Of a DNA stretch of 64,000 nt, positions 19,861 to 28,928 are shown piece by piece. A model generated the notes under the pieces. The model made no database searches, was not told where the DNA came from, and saw only the letters and a list, made by a program, of their open reading frames with translations. The stretch comes from Prorocentrum cordatum. Lineage: Eukaryota > Sar > Dinophyceae > Prorocentrales > Prorocentraceae. The translations under genes and the position numbers were made by a program. Location of the stretch: the NCBI GenBank assembly GCA_963575745.1, contig CAUYUJ010002113.1, forward strand, positions 881,001 to 945,000, given 5' to 3'. Every line of letters begins with the position of its first letter. Within the stretch, counting starts at the first letter, position 1.

Positions 19861-22633
19861 CGGCGGCGTCGCCGACCCTCGCCCAGAGGTGGGCGAACTG
19901 GGCCGTCGGGCCCGCCGCCCTCTTCACGTCCTTGCAGGCCCCGACCGTGCCGAGGCAGTCGATCATGAGGTGGTAGTGGCCGACGATGTCCGTGAGGGCG
20001 ACCACCGCCGCGTAGTCCTCGCCTGCCCTCGCCGTCTGGCTGGGCACAAGGGCAGGCGGCACCGCCCCCCACGCCTGCGCCATCCACTCGCCGTCGGGCG
20101 TGAGCACCACCACCGACCAGCCCGCGCTCCTGATCATCGGGAAATCGTTGTTGACGCAGGAGCCGTCCGTGAAGACGAGGGTGCCCGCGGGCACCACGAG
20201 CGCGCCCTCGTCCCAGCCGCGCGAGCGGCGCTCCCAGCCAGGGCCCCAGCGCGACCTCTGCACCAGGTACTGGGCGTCGACGAAGAGGCCCTGGCAGAAG
20301 AGCTCCTCGTAGCGGTGGCCCATCGTGCTCACCAACTCGGCAGCTCGCTCCAAGTCGGCGGTCCTGCGATCTCGCCGCCAGCCCTCCCAGGCAGGGCACC
20401 TGTGGTGGCGGTGGGCCAGAGTCCCGCTCTCCTCACCGCAGAGCAGGCAGCGGTCGTCGATGTCGGTGCCGCGCTTGGCCAGCCTGGCCTGCGGCCAGAG
20501 TGACAGAGTCGCCAGCCTGCGCAGGCAGCCGCAGTGGTGGCTGGACCACGTCTCCGTGGGCGCGGCGCCGAGGAGCTGGTTGATGGCCCGCCAGTTTGGC
20601 GGCAGCTGCCACGGCCACAGGGTCTCAGGCCTGGCGTCGTACTCCTGGAAAGCTGCCGCCTTCCTGGCCGCCTCCTTGGCCTTCTCCGCAAAGAAGGCGG
20701 GGGAGTACCGCAGGACGGAGTAGCAGCAGCCGAACTCGTCCTGCAGGAAGTCGCCGTCGTCGCTGAGGCCCCAGCCGATGACCTGCAGCGTGAGCACCAA
20801 GGCCGAGATCGGGTCCCTGACGGCAGCCCGAGGGCGCTGGAGCCTCACGATCCTGGCGCTCTCCGCGATGCAGGCCTGGATCGCCGCCGCGGAGGCCTGG
20901 CCTGCCCAGCGGACGTTGGTGTAGGCGAGGACGGCCAAGCCCGTGGCCACCACTAGCGGGTCCTGGCGCCAGCCGCGCGGCGAGCACTGCAGCAGGAAGC
21001 CCAGCGCAGCCCCAGGAGCCAGTTTGCCCATCGCCTTGGCCGCTGCCAGCCCCAGGGCTCTCATGCGGCCAGGCGGGATGCCGTTGCAGGCCGAGCCCCA
21101 TAGGGCTTTGGCAGAGGGGCCCGCGCGCAAGACCCTCGCCTGCCGAAGGCCAGGCCCGAAGATCTTTTGGAGCCTGCTGGCCTGCCGCAGCGCCGCGAGC
21201 TCCCTGCCGACCTGAGTCGCGACTCGCCTGTGGCTGCCAGCCGTGGCGTCGACGCCGAGGTCGCGGTGGCCCGAGACAAAGGCCTCCGCCGCGAGCTGCC
21301 AGTCGGGTTCCTGCTGCAGGCGGCGCTGGAGGCCCACCGTGGAGGCCAAGACCTTCGTCTTCGCCCAGTTGATGGGCAGCCGCCTGTCCGCTAGCATCCC
21401 GACCACGCCGCTGACGAAGCTCGCGATCGTTCGGCTGAGCGTCGCCGCCGACCCGATGCCGTGGCCTGCTATGTCGTCGATGACGTTGACGACCCTGCCG
21501 ACGGGCAGCAGCGCCCTGGCCTGGAGCAGGAGGCCGTGCAGCATGAGCCTGGCCAGCGTCGTCGCGCAGGAGCAGCCCGCGATGGTGGTGCCGCTGACCT
21601 CAATGGGCTCGCTGATGGCGGCGTCCGCCGAGGCTCGGCGCGGCCCAGCGTAGACTACGCAGAGGGCCCTGAGCAGGCCGACGCTGAAGCCGTTGCCCTC
21701 CGCGGCCTGGCGCAGAAGGTCGTGGTCGATCCGCTCGTAGAACTTGCTGGTGTCGAAGTAGACGGAGGCTGCCTCGAAGCCAAGCTGGCGGGCGAGCGCG
21801 AGCCCCAGGTTGTGGAGGTAGGCCGCCCTGTCACAACTGGTGTTCGCGTCCTTGCCCCAGACCTCGGGGAGCGGGTGGTCCGCCTCCCACTTGGCGCAGT
21901 AGCGGCGGCGCACCCTGCTCCAGATGCGCACCCACCTGCTCATGAGGCCGATCGGGCGGCGGCCTCCGTCTGGCTTCCCCAGGAAGACGATCACCGTGGT
22001 GAAGAGGGCTGTGGGCTGCGGCTGCTGCTCCCAAGCCGTGAGCACCTCTGCCATCCTCTCGGCGAAGGGCCTGCCCAGGGAGAGGACCAGCCGCGGGTGG
22101 AACGCATCCCAGCCCAGAGCGGTCTGCTTCGGGAACGACTTCGCCGCCTCGAGGATGTCGTCCGCCGTGATCGGGGGCAGCTCCATGGAGCAGATCCAGT
22201 CGGCTGGTCTGGTCCTGTGCTCCCCGTCGGCTCCTTTCCAAAGGGCCTTCCACTCTATGAGGATCTGGTCCAGGGCTTGCTGGCCAACAACGGGGAGCGG
22301 CAGGCTGTCGGGGCAGTGCGCGATCACCGAGTCCAGCACCTGGTCGCGGTCCTTTATGACAGCGTGGGCTCCTTTCGCCCCTTTCGCCAAGGCCTCGTCC
22401 AAGAAGTCCTTCCAGCGCAGCCTGGCCGCCTTGGCGTCTTCTTTGCAGTGTCTCGCCGTCGTGCTCTCGATCATCTGCAGGAAGGCCTGCCCTTGCTCAG
22501 TGGGCTCCTGGATCACCTCGATCAGCGAGTCGAGCTTCGTGCCTTCGAACATGGTGCAGCCCGCCTGCTCGAACTTGGGCCCCAAGCTCTTGGCCACCTG
22601 CACCAGGTGCTTCATGTAGCCCACGTGCCCCAC
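19673..22633 (-). CDS. Retroelement ORF2, reverse transcriptase - zinc finger - RNase H (N-terminal half)
   Basis: The frame is open from about 22770 with no obvious start; 22633 is a GTG. It encodes a non-LTR reverse transcriptase. Counting from 22633: RPIGLMS at 226-232, catalytic Asp in FDTSKFYER (D294), GCSCATTLARLML at 353-365 in the motif-B position, VIDD at 384-387 as the YxDD box, and INWAKTK at 421-427. A CCHC finger follows (C729, C732, His741-744, C746). RNase H starts near 815 with FTDGS (D823), GEDY (E872) and LMIDC (D892). From about residue 923 the frame leaves the family and the true continuation is in the neighbouring frame (18442-19860). Reverse transcription at the nicked target would be its job. 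No intron is needed to explain the order. Confidence 0.92.
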   Translation of the reverse strand: MGHVGYMKHLVQVAKSLGPKFEQAGCTMFEGTKLDSLIEVIQEPTEQGQAFLQMIESTTARHCKEDAKAARLRWKDFLDEALAKGAKGAHAVIKDRDQVLDSVIAHCPDSLPLPVVGQQALDQILIEWKALWKGADGEHRTRPADWICSMELPPITADDILEAAKSFPKQTALGWDAFHPRLVLSLGRPFAERMAEVLTAWEQQPQPTALFTTVIVFLGKPDGGRRPIGLMSRWVRIWSRVRRRYCAKWEADHPLPEVWGKDANTSCDRAAYLHNLGLALARQLGFEAASVYFDTSKFYERIDHDLLRQAAEGNGFSVGLLRALCVVYAGPRRASADAAISEPIEVSGTTIAGCSCATTLARLMLHGLLLQARALLPVGRVVNVIDDIAGHGIGSAATLSRTIASFVSGVVGMLADRRLPINWAKTKVLASTVGLQRRLQQEPDWQLAAEAFVSGHRDLGVDATAGSHRRVATQVGRELAALRQASRLQKIFGPGLRQARVLRAGPSAKALWGSACNGIPPGRMRALGLAAAKAMGKLAPGAALGFLLQCSPRGWRQDPLVVATGLAVLAYTNVRWAGQASAAAIQACIAESARIVRLQRPRAAVRDPISALVLTLQVIGWGLSDDGDFLQDEFGCCYSVLRYSPAFFAEKAKEAARKAAAFQEYDARPETLWPWQLPPNWRAINQLLGAAPTETWSSHHCGCLRRLATLSLWPQARLAKRGTDIDDRCLLCGEESGTLAHRHHRCPAWEGWRRDRRTADLERAAELVSTMGHRYEELFCQGLFVDAQYLVQRSRWGPGWERRSRGWDEGALVVPAGTLVFTDGSCVNNDFPMIRSAGWSVVVLTPDGEWMAQAWGAVPPALVPSQTARAGEDYAAVVALTDIVGHYHLMIDCLGTVGACKDVKRAAGPTAQFAHLWARVGDAADGGAREAHPRPPFAGGRRAGRTHGGGALRQPPRGPAREGGRGAARHRRRGGPPAPGLPGPRP

Positions 22634-23290
22634 AGGGGGTGAGCAGACCGCAGCAGCCGCACTGAGCTGCCTGGCGATCCTCCCGAGGCAGAGCCAGCAC
22701 TTGGTGAGGGGGCTGAGCTTCCTGACAGCCTCCGTGCGCTGCAGGTCCGCCAGCTTCTCCTGACGGTGCGGGGTCCTTTGGCCCTGCCCTGGTACCTCTC
22801 ACCCTCGGAGATGCCGAACTGGTCGATCAGGTGGAGCTCCGCGGCCTCGAAGAACTCCTTGATCGCCGCGTCGGGCGTGCCGTCGCTGTCGGTGAGGGGG
22901 GCTGACCAGCTGATCTGGGTCGCCGCCTGCAGGGATTTCTCGCGCTGCTCAGCCGAGACCGAGCCCACGTCGAAGAACCTGGGGGTCTTGAGGACCCAGA
23001 TCATGGCGTTGCTGCCCAGCTCGCTGAAAGTGAGCCGCACTGGCGCGTGCGGGTGCAGGGTTGTGGGCTTGATGACCTCCACCTTCGGGCTGAGGCCGGC
23101 GAGCGCCGTGGAGATCACGAAGAAGTCGTAGATCTGGTCGCCGCAGGTGAAGGTCGTGGGCGCCACCACCACTCCGCCCACAGCCCGTGGCCACCAAGAG
23201 GCGGCGAGGACGCTGGGGTCCATATTCCAGTCGGCCCCCGCTATGAACGGCTCGTGGAGGCTGAACAGGAAGGAACCTGGAGGTCCGACA
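22612..23290 (-). CDS. Retroelement endonuclease domain, C-terminal half
   Basis: The frame carries FSLHEPFIAGADWNMDPSVL (conserved Gly-Asp-x-Asn step, here GADWN), then YDFFVISTALAGL and HPHAPVRLTF, matching the last part of an APE-like endonuclease/exonuclease/phosphatase domain ending in the catalytic His (usual SDHxPV, here PHAPV). It then passes into AIKEFFEAAELHLIDQFG and GERYQGRAKG. It differs in frame from the N-terminal half (break near 23275-23290) and from the RT frame (break near 22770, where PHRQEKLADLQRTEAVRKL takes over). The MDPSVL methionine at 23223 is internal, not a start. Confidence 0.8.
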
Positions 23291-24240
23291 GCAGCTCCAG
23301 GTTGTAGCCTGCCATCCTGGTCGAGTGCTCGAGGTAGGCGCTGACCACCGTGACCACGAGATCGCCGAAGGCCACCCGTCGGGCCAGGATGCGGGCTCTG
23401 TGCTGGTGCCAGTCGTGGTCGATCGACGCCACGCCCCTGGTCGTTGACGCCAGCACCCCGACGCCCGCCGAGACCGCCTGCGCCGCCTGCCCCGTGCTGT
23501 GGACGCTGCCGAAGGCGGCGCTGAAGCAGTTGCGCCTGGCCCAGCTGCAGGCGTCAGTCGCCTTCTGGCTGGAGGTGAAGCGCGTGTCCTGCACCAGGAT
23601 GACGTCGTCGCCTCCTCCATCGCCCTGGATCCGCTCCAGCTCCACCTGCGTCTCTGACCAGGTCGAGCCGTTCAGCGTTACGAAGCTGGCTCGCTTCGCT
23701 CCCGCAGGCCTGATCAGCTTGGCCAGCTGGAGGGGCTTGGCCTGCGGTCGCCCAGGCTGAGGCTGGGCCGCAGGCTTCGCGGCTGCCGCGGCGGCCGCGC
23801 GGCCGCCAGGCGGGCGGCTGCTCGCCGCCTTGGGGCCCCGAACCTCAGGGGGTCTCACGCCCTCGCCCGTAGCCTCGTCAACTTGAATTGGGTACCCACG
23901 ATTCCTTATGGGCCCCTGGCTGGGCTGAGGACTGCCAGTCCTTCGGTCGGGCCCAGCCAAGTCCGCCACAGCGCTTGGCTCTGTCCTGCTGCCGAGCGCC
24001 TCGAACTTGGCGTCGTGGCGCGCGTCGTCGAGGCGCCGGCCCTGGCGCAGCAGCGGCACTCTGAAGGGAAGCCCTTCCCAGGCGTCGGCCTCCTCGTTGG
24101 CCGCCAGGTAGGCGTGCAGCAGGCCGCCGCTCGGCGCCGCCGCCGCCTCGGAGCGGCTGGGCGCCGCCGCCTCTGCCTCCTCAGCCCCTGCCGGGGCGGG
24201 CGGCGCCGCGCTGTCGGGGCCGCCGCCTGGCAGCAGGGTG
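23241..24240 (-). CDS. Retroelement linker and endonuclease domain, N-terminal half
   Basis: This frame is open upstream to 25568, but it matches a protein only from about 24240 downwards. A linker (EEADAWEGLPFRVPLLRQGR) leads to FVTLNGSTWSETQVELERIQ and ILVQDTRF, the first metal-binding step of an APE-like endonuclease, with Asp where Glu is usual. Next come GVGVLASTTRGV and VVTVVSAYLEHS, typical core strands. The frame then breaks; domain continuation is in the 22612-23290 frame. The overlap with the end of ORF1 in a different frame may reflect ORF1/ORF2 overlap or another indel. Confidence 0.8.
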
Positions 24241-25401
24241 CTACCCGCGGGCCTGGCCCCTGCCAGCAGCAGCGCCAGCAGCAGGTGGAGGGGCCGCCGC
24301 AGCGGCCTTCTGGTCGGCAGCGCGCTGGCGGGCCGCCTCGTCTGCCGCTCGGCTCTCCACGGCGGCCGCTGGGGGGGGCCCAGCTCCTGGCGCAGCGCCT
24401 GCGGCGGGGGCGGCGGCGGCAGCAGGGGCGGCCGCCTGTCCTGCAGGCTGCGGCGGGGCGGCAGCGCCCTGCTCGGGGGTGCCAGCGGCCACGGCTGCTG
24501 CAGGCCCCTCCTCGGTGCGCTTGCGCTTCTTGGCCACCTCCTCCTCGATCTGGCGCTTGATGCGCTGCTGGTGCTCCTGGCAGTTGCGCTCGAACGTAGC
24601 CTGCGCGCCCTGCATGATCTGGAGCCCCTCATCGCAGAGGCGCCTGAGGGTGGCCTGCGCCTCCTCCTCCAGCTCCGCGAAGTTGTCGAACGACTCCGCG
24701 TCGAAGTTGAAGGTGAGCTGCCTCGCGCCGTCGGGCTGGGCGCCCACGACGCCAGCCGCCTGGGCTCGCTGGCGCAGGAGGGCGTTCTCCTCCTCCTTGG
24801 CCTCCGTGAGGTTGACCGCAGCCTCGTCGCGCCAGCCGCGGCACTCAGCGAGGTGGTCCTCCGCCGCCACGAGCGCGTCCGCCGCCTCGTCGAGCTGGCG
24901 CTGGAGGTTGATCCGCTTCGCCGTGGCCGATTGCAGCCGCTGCTCGAGCGGCTTCGGCGCTGGGGCGACCGCGGGCGCAACGCAGCCCCGCGCGTCGCGG
25001 ACCGCCTCCTGCAGCCTGGCCGCGATGGCGGGGTCCCCACAGGCGAGGAGCGCGTCGAGCTCGCTCTCGGGCAGGGCCGACCAGGGGGCCTTCGGGAAGC
25101 CGCCTCCGCCACGGCCGCCCGCGCCACCGCCGCCGCCGCCACGGGAGGCTGCACCGCGGCCCTTGCCGCCCTTGCCGCCCTTGGCGCCATCCTTCGGTGG
25201 GCCACCGCCGCCGCCTCCACGATGTGCGAGTTGGGAGCCGCCGCCGCCGCCGTCCGCCCAGACCCCGCCGCGGGGCGAAGGCTTCGAGGGCGCCAGCTCC
25301 AGCCCAATCCCGCACTGCCAGCACTTCGCGTTCTTGCGGAAGTTCCAGCGGTAGCGGCAGCCCGTGCACACGACGAAGCCAGGCGCGGCCTTGGGCCCCA
25401 T
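24241..25401 (-). CDS. Retroelement ORF1: zinc-ribbon and coiled-coil protein
   Basis: 386 codons. The N-terminus has two CxxC pairs, CTGC at 12-15 and CWQC at 26-29, in the pattern of a RanBP2-type or zinc-ribbon finger (RYRWNFRKNAK between them). A Gly-rich segment (about 45-100) follows, then helical, heptad-rich sequence (about 145-330: LQRQLDEAADALVAAEDHLA, ELEEEAQATLRRL, QQRIKRQIEEEVAKKRKR) that should form a coiled coil, and an Ala/Pro-rich tail. ORF1 proteins of LINEs are RNA-binding trimers with coiled coils; a similar role is inferred. The start chosen is the first ATG in this frame, about 165 nt after the leader relic. Confidence 0.75.
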   Translation of the reverse strand: MGPKAAPGFVVCTGCRYRWNFRKNAKCWQCGIGLELAPSKPSPRGGVWADGGGGGSQLAHRGGGGGGPPKDGAKGGKGGKGRGAASRGGGGGGAGGRGGGGFPKAPWSALPESELDALLACGDPAIAARLQEAVRDARGCVAPAVAPAPKPLEQRLQSATAKRINLQRQLDEAADALVAAEDHLAECRGWRDEAAVNLTEAKEEENALLRQRAQAAGVVGAQPDGARQLTFNFDAESFDNFAELEEEAQATLRRLCDEGLQIMQGAQATFERNCQEHQQRIKRQIEEEVAKKRKRTEEGPAAAVAAGTPEQGAAAPPQPAGQAAAPAAAAAPAAGAAPGAGPPPAAAVESRAADEAARQRAADQKAAAAAPPPAAGAAAGRGQARG

Positions 25402-25568
25402 CGCTGGATCGGGCGGGCGCGCTGCTCAGCCGCGGGCGTGCAGCAGGCAGGAGCCGACGGGGGCGGACCCGCCGACACAGAAGAAGTCGTGACCCGCAGG
25501 TCCTGGAGGGTGCTGCTCTGGCAGCTCAGATTTTGGCACGGAGGCGCGGAGCCCCCCAGTGCAGGCAT

Positions 25569-25583
25569 CTTGAGCCAAAATGG
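25569..25583 (-). other. Truncated spliced-leader relic (15 nt)
   Basis: CCATTTTGGCTCAAG on the minus strand, directly downstream of the full leader and directly before an ATG (25566-25568). This is the leader lacking its first seven bases, exactly what remains when a new leader is trans-spliced at the AG inside CCGTAG of an older, genome-encoded leader. It records an earlier round of retroposition. Confidence 0.95.
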
Positions 25584-25605
25584 CTTGAGCCAAAATGGCT
25601 ACGGA
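25584..25605 (-). other. Complete dinoflagellate spliced leader (DinoSL)
   Basis: T followed by CCGTAGCCATTTTGGCTCAA and G: the 22-nt leader found on dinoflagellate nuclear mRNAs, all positions matching. It is not an SL RNA gene, because the leader is followed by the relic and not by an intron donor. It marks the 5' end of the retroposed transcript. Confidence 0.97.
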
Positions 25606-25607
25606 CA

Positions 25608-25618
25608 ACAGTGATGGC
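25608..25618. repeat. Target-site duplication, 5' side of the retroelement
   Basis: ACAGTGATGGC, matching 18315-18325. Confidence 0.93.
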
Positions 25619-25944
25619 GTTGGATAAGGAAACCGTCGATAAGGAATCCAGGGTCTGGAAGCCAGTGGAAACCCGATCGTGGATTGGCCATGGATATCAC
25701 CACCGCCCACATCAGATAAGGAAACCCCCAAGGTATGAAGCCTCCTAGGCACGTTCCTGAACGAACGCCCCCACCGTACGGTGTAGCCTGCGCGTGGCAA
25801 TCCGCCAGCGCGCCACCTGGCACATTGAGGCGTGGAAGAATGACAAGGACTGCCCGGTAGGGTTTTTTGAATTCCAACACGAGACCACCCCTCCCTCGAC
25901 CCGCAGACTCTTGCGTGCACACCCCCTACTCACCGAGGCCACTT

Positions 25945-26235
25945 CCCTCGTGCCCGCTCGAGGATAGCGCACTTCCAGCACGGCAGCGACTGCCTAAACC
26001 ACCATTCCACGCGTGCCCGCTCAAGGATTGCGAACTTCCCGCATGGCAGCTACTGCCTAAAACCCTCATGCCACGCGTGCCCGATCGAGGATAGTGCACT
26101 TCCCGCGTGGCAACTAATTCCTGAGCCCCCAGGTTACGCGTGCCCGCTCGAGGTTGCATGGCTGCTACCTTCTAGGCCCCTTATCCTACGCGCATCCGCC
26201 CGAGGATCGTGTACTTCCCGCATTTCCAGGCGCTG
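25945..26235 (+). repeat. Tandem repeat of about 65-70 bp, four to five units
   Basis: The unit contains CACGCGTGCCCGCTCGAGGA, TAGNGCACTTCCCGC and GGCAGCNACTGCCTAAA. Later units degrade. Confidence 0.85.
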
Positions 26236-26309
26236 CTCCCAAGCGCTCCAGGACCTCCTAATCACCGACCCCTTGTTGAACAGGATGGGTATGCGTCCCG
26301 AGAAGACGG

Positions 26310-26735
26310 CCCGTGCAGGCAACCAAGGACACCAAGATGGCCCAAGATGCCGCGAAGACGGCCCAAGATGGCCCCTCCAACAGGCTCCGAAGAAGCCAAA
26401 AACATTGATTCTCCATGGGTGTTTGAAAGAGTGTCGCATTCTCGCCTTTTCGGGCTGTCGTCAGCTCAAGACGGCCCAAGAAGCACCAAAGACGGCCCCA
26501 AGACAGCCCAAGAGTACCTCCCGTGGGACCCAACACGTTCTGAGACGGCCCTCCAACGGCCCAAGACGGCGCCAAGACGGCCCCCAGACACCCACCATAC
26601 GGCCAAGAGGGCTCCACGACGGCCCAAGAAAGCCCCAAGCCGGCGTAAGAGGGGCCCAAGACGGCCCGGGATGTCCCCAAGGAGCCTCCAAGACTGCCTC
26701 ACAGGAGGCCAAGACAGCCCAAAGACGATACAAAC
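26310..26735 (+). repeat. Degenerate GGCCCAAGA array, block 5
   Basis: Repeats such as GGCCCAAGATGGCC, GACGGCCCCAAGA and ACGGCGCCAAGACGGCCC, with an AT-richer spacer (26398-26460: ACATTGATTCTCCATGGG, CTCGCCTTTTCGGGC) like those in blocks 1 and 2. Ends at the CAT tract. Confidence 0.8.
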
Positions 26736-26743
26736 GAGTGTTT

Positions 26744-26751
26744 TTCATCAC

Positions 26752-26826
<75 letters not shown>

Positions 26827-27244
26827 AATCATCATCTTCTTCATCATCATCATCATCACCACCATCATCATCAGCATCAGCATCATCATCATCAACATCA
26901 CCACCTCACATCAGCAGCATCATCAGCATCAGCATCAGCATCAGCATCAGCATCATCATCAGCATCATCATCATCATCGTCATCACCATCACCACTACCA
27001 TCAGCATCATCAGCCTCATCATCACCATCATCATTCTAATAATCATCATCATCAGCATCACCATCTTCGTCATCATCGTGATCATACTCATCATCATCAC
27101 CTTTACCATCATCATCGTGACCATCGTCATGAGCATCAGCATCATGATCATCAGCAGCAGCAGAACCAGCACCAGCACCAGAACCAGCACCAGCATCAAC
27201 ATCATCATCATCATCAGCAGCATCACCAACAACAGCAGCAGATG

Positions 27245-27279
<35 letters not shown>

Positions 27280-28105
27280 GCATCATCATCATCAGCATCA
27301 TCATCATCATCATACGCATCATCGTCCCCCTCCTCCTCCTCCTCCGCCTCCAAACCATCATCATCATCATCAGCATCAGTATAATCCTTATCATTATCAT
27401 CATCACCATCATCATCAATCAGCATCCGCATCGTCCTCCTTCTCATCCTCCTCGTCCTCATCCTCATCATCCTTGTCGTTATCCCTATCCGCATCCTCAG
27501 CCGCATCATCATCATCCCCATCTTCACTCATCCTCACCCTCATCATCATAAACATCATCGTCATCATCATCAGCATCAGCATCATCATCATCATCATCAT
27601 GAGCATCATCAGAATCATCACGCTATCATCAGCATCATCACCCTCATCATCGTCACCAGCATCATCAACATCACCATTTCTTCTCATCATCATCATCATC
27701 CTCAGCATCATCATCGTCATCCTCAGCCGCCGCACCATCATCCTCATCACCACGACTATCAGCATCACCATAAGCATCACCGTCATCAGCATCACCATCA
27801 TCAGCAACATCGAGATCAACATCATCATCGTCGTCAGCATCGCCATTGTCGTCGTCATCATCACCATCGGCATCGGCATCAGCATCAGCATCAGCAGCAG
27901 CATTAGCAGCAGATGCAGCAGAAACAGCATCATTGGCATCACAATAACCACCATCATCAGCATCGTCGTCACCATCGTTATCATAAGAATCATCATCATC
28001 ATCAACGTCACCACCAATATCTTCATCATGCTCATCATCACCACCATCCTCCTCCTCATCAGCATCATCATCGTCTCCGTCCTGATCATCATCATCACCA
28101 CCATC

Positions 28106-28136
<31 letters not shown>

Positions 28137-28173
28137 CCATCATCACTATCAACATCATCACCATCAGTCTAAC

Positions 28174-28231
<58 letters not shown>

Positions 28232-28243
28232 GTCATCATCCGT
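26744..28243. repeat. CAT trinucleotide tract, about 1.5 kb
   Basis: Pure CAT at both edges and degenerate (CAG, CGT, CTC, CAC variants) in the middle. It holds long His, Ile, Ser, Asp and Met frames that are not genes. Confidence 0.97.
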
Positions 28244-28422
28244 AGCCCAGTAAGCGCAATGCCGATGAGGGATCACAAGACCGCGAGTCCCCTGGGCGTG
28301 CTGAGCGGTAGGACTGCTTGGACGCCAAGAGTCAACGCAATTTCGTGTACTTTCAGGGTGAGCGGCCTGAGTATCCTGTCGGTCGGCGGGTGCGATTTCC
28401 CCACCAGTGTTCGTGGGCCGCC

Positions 28423-28804
28423 ATGGCGCCTGGCGGAAGCGGACAAAGTGACGGATCGGGCAACAACGAGTGTTTCGGATGGAAGCGTCAGCCGCAGATG
28501 TCGAAAGAAGCCAGCAGCAGCGACAACAGAGCTCGGACAGAGTCTCCTGTCAGTCGTGCGGCAGCTGGCTGTGGATCGACAGGCTGGCGGCGGCGGCGGC
28601 GGACTACAAAAGCACATGAGAAGGGACCAAGTGGATGCCGGCACCGGCACCACCTTCATGGTCCAAGGGGGCAACACCACCGAGAACTACCACGAGTGGG
28701 CACGGATAGCGCAGCGTGGCGCAAAGGCTCAAGGCGGCGACAAAGAAGGCGGACCACAGCAAAGGAAGGAGCTCCAGATCGTGTTCGGCAGCGTCGCGAA
28801 GTAG
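28423..28804 (+). CDS. Probable coding exon or fragment, unknown protein, one frame break
   Basis: One frame starts MAPGGSGQSDGSGNNECFGW and KRQPQMSK. Near 28505 (TCGAAAGAAGCC) the sensible reading moves to the next frame, KPAAATTELGQSLLSVVRQL, MRRDQVDAGTGTTFMVQGGN, YHEWARIAQRGAKAQGGDKE and QQRKELQIVFGSVAK, ending at TAG (28802-28804). Composition is that of an ordinary soluble protein, unlike the flanking CAT repeats. I know no family for it. The break is either a real lesion or an indel error. Spliced-leader or intron borders are not visible. Confidence 0.4.
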
Positions 28805-28928
28805 CAGAAGCCGACGATGATGTCCATGTGTCGGTGGTGCAAATGATTGTGCTGATGATGATGGCAACAACGGTGACTGACGATGATCATAACGCTGGTG
28901 CGAGAGCACTGGCGAGGAGGATGAGAAA

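Larger units (their letters stand above)
18326..25607 (-). mobile_element. Spliced-leader-tagged non-LTR (LINE-like) retroelement
   Basis: This is a complete insertion on the minus strand: 5' end with full DinoSL (25584-25605), leader relic, 5' leader, ORF1, endonuclease-RT-RNase H region, C-terminal extension, about 100-nt 3' UTR and an A9 tail (T run 18327-18335 on the plus strand), bracketed by an 11-bp duplication. Two extra bases (25606-25607) lie between duplication and leader, as untemplated additions often do. The leader plus poly(A) plus duplication mean the integrated copy derives from a mature trans-spliced mRNA. Frame breaks near 23285, 22770 and 19865 mean this copy cannot make an intact ORF2 as written, whether from decay or from sequence errors. 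There are no long terminal repeats. Confidence 0.95.

Noticed and set aside
25584-25605. SL RNA gene
   Set aside because: A real SL RNA gene has the leader followed by an intron donor and a short structured RNA. Here the leader is followed by a leader relic and coding sequence.
18135-25614. Plus-strand long frames across the retroelement (for example 21461-22642 and 24238-25614)
   Set aside because: They are antisense shadows of the RT and ORF1 frames, which carry the conserved motifs.
26273-28804. Plus-strand open frame of 843 codons
   Set aside because: Most of it is Ile/His/Ser-rich translation of the CAT tract and of the GGCCCAAGA array. Only the last 100 or so codons look coding and are listed separately.
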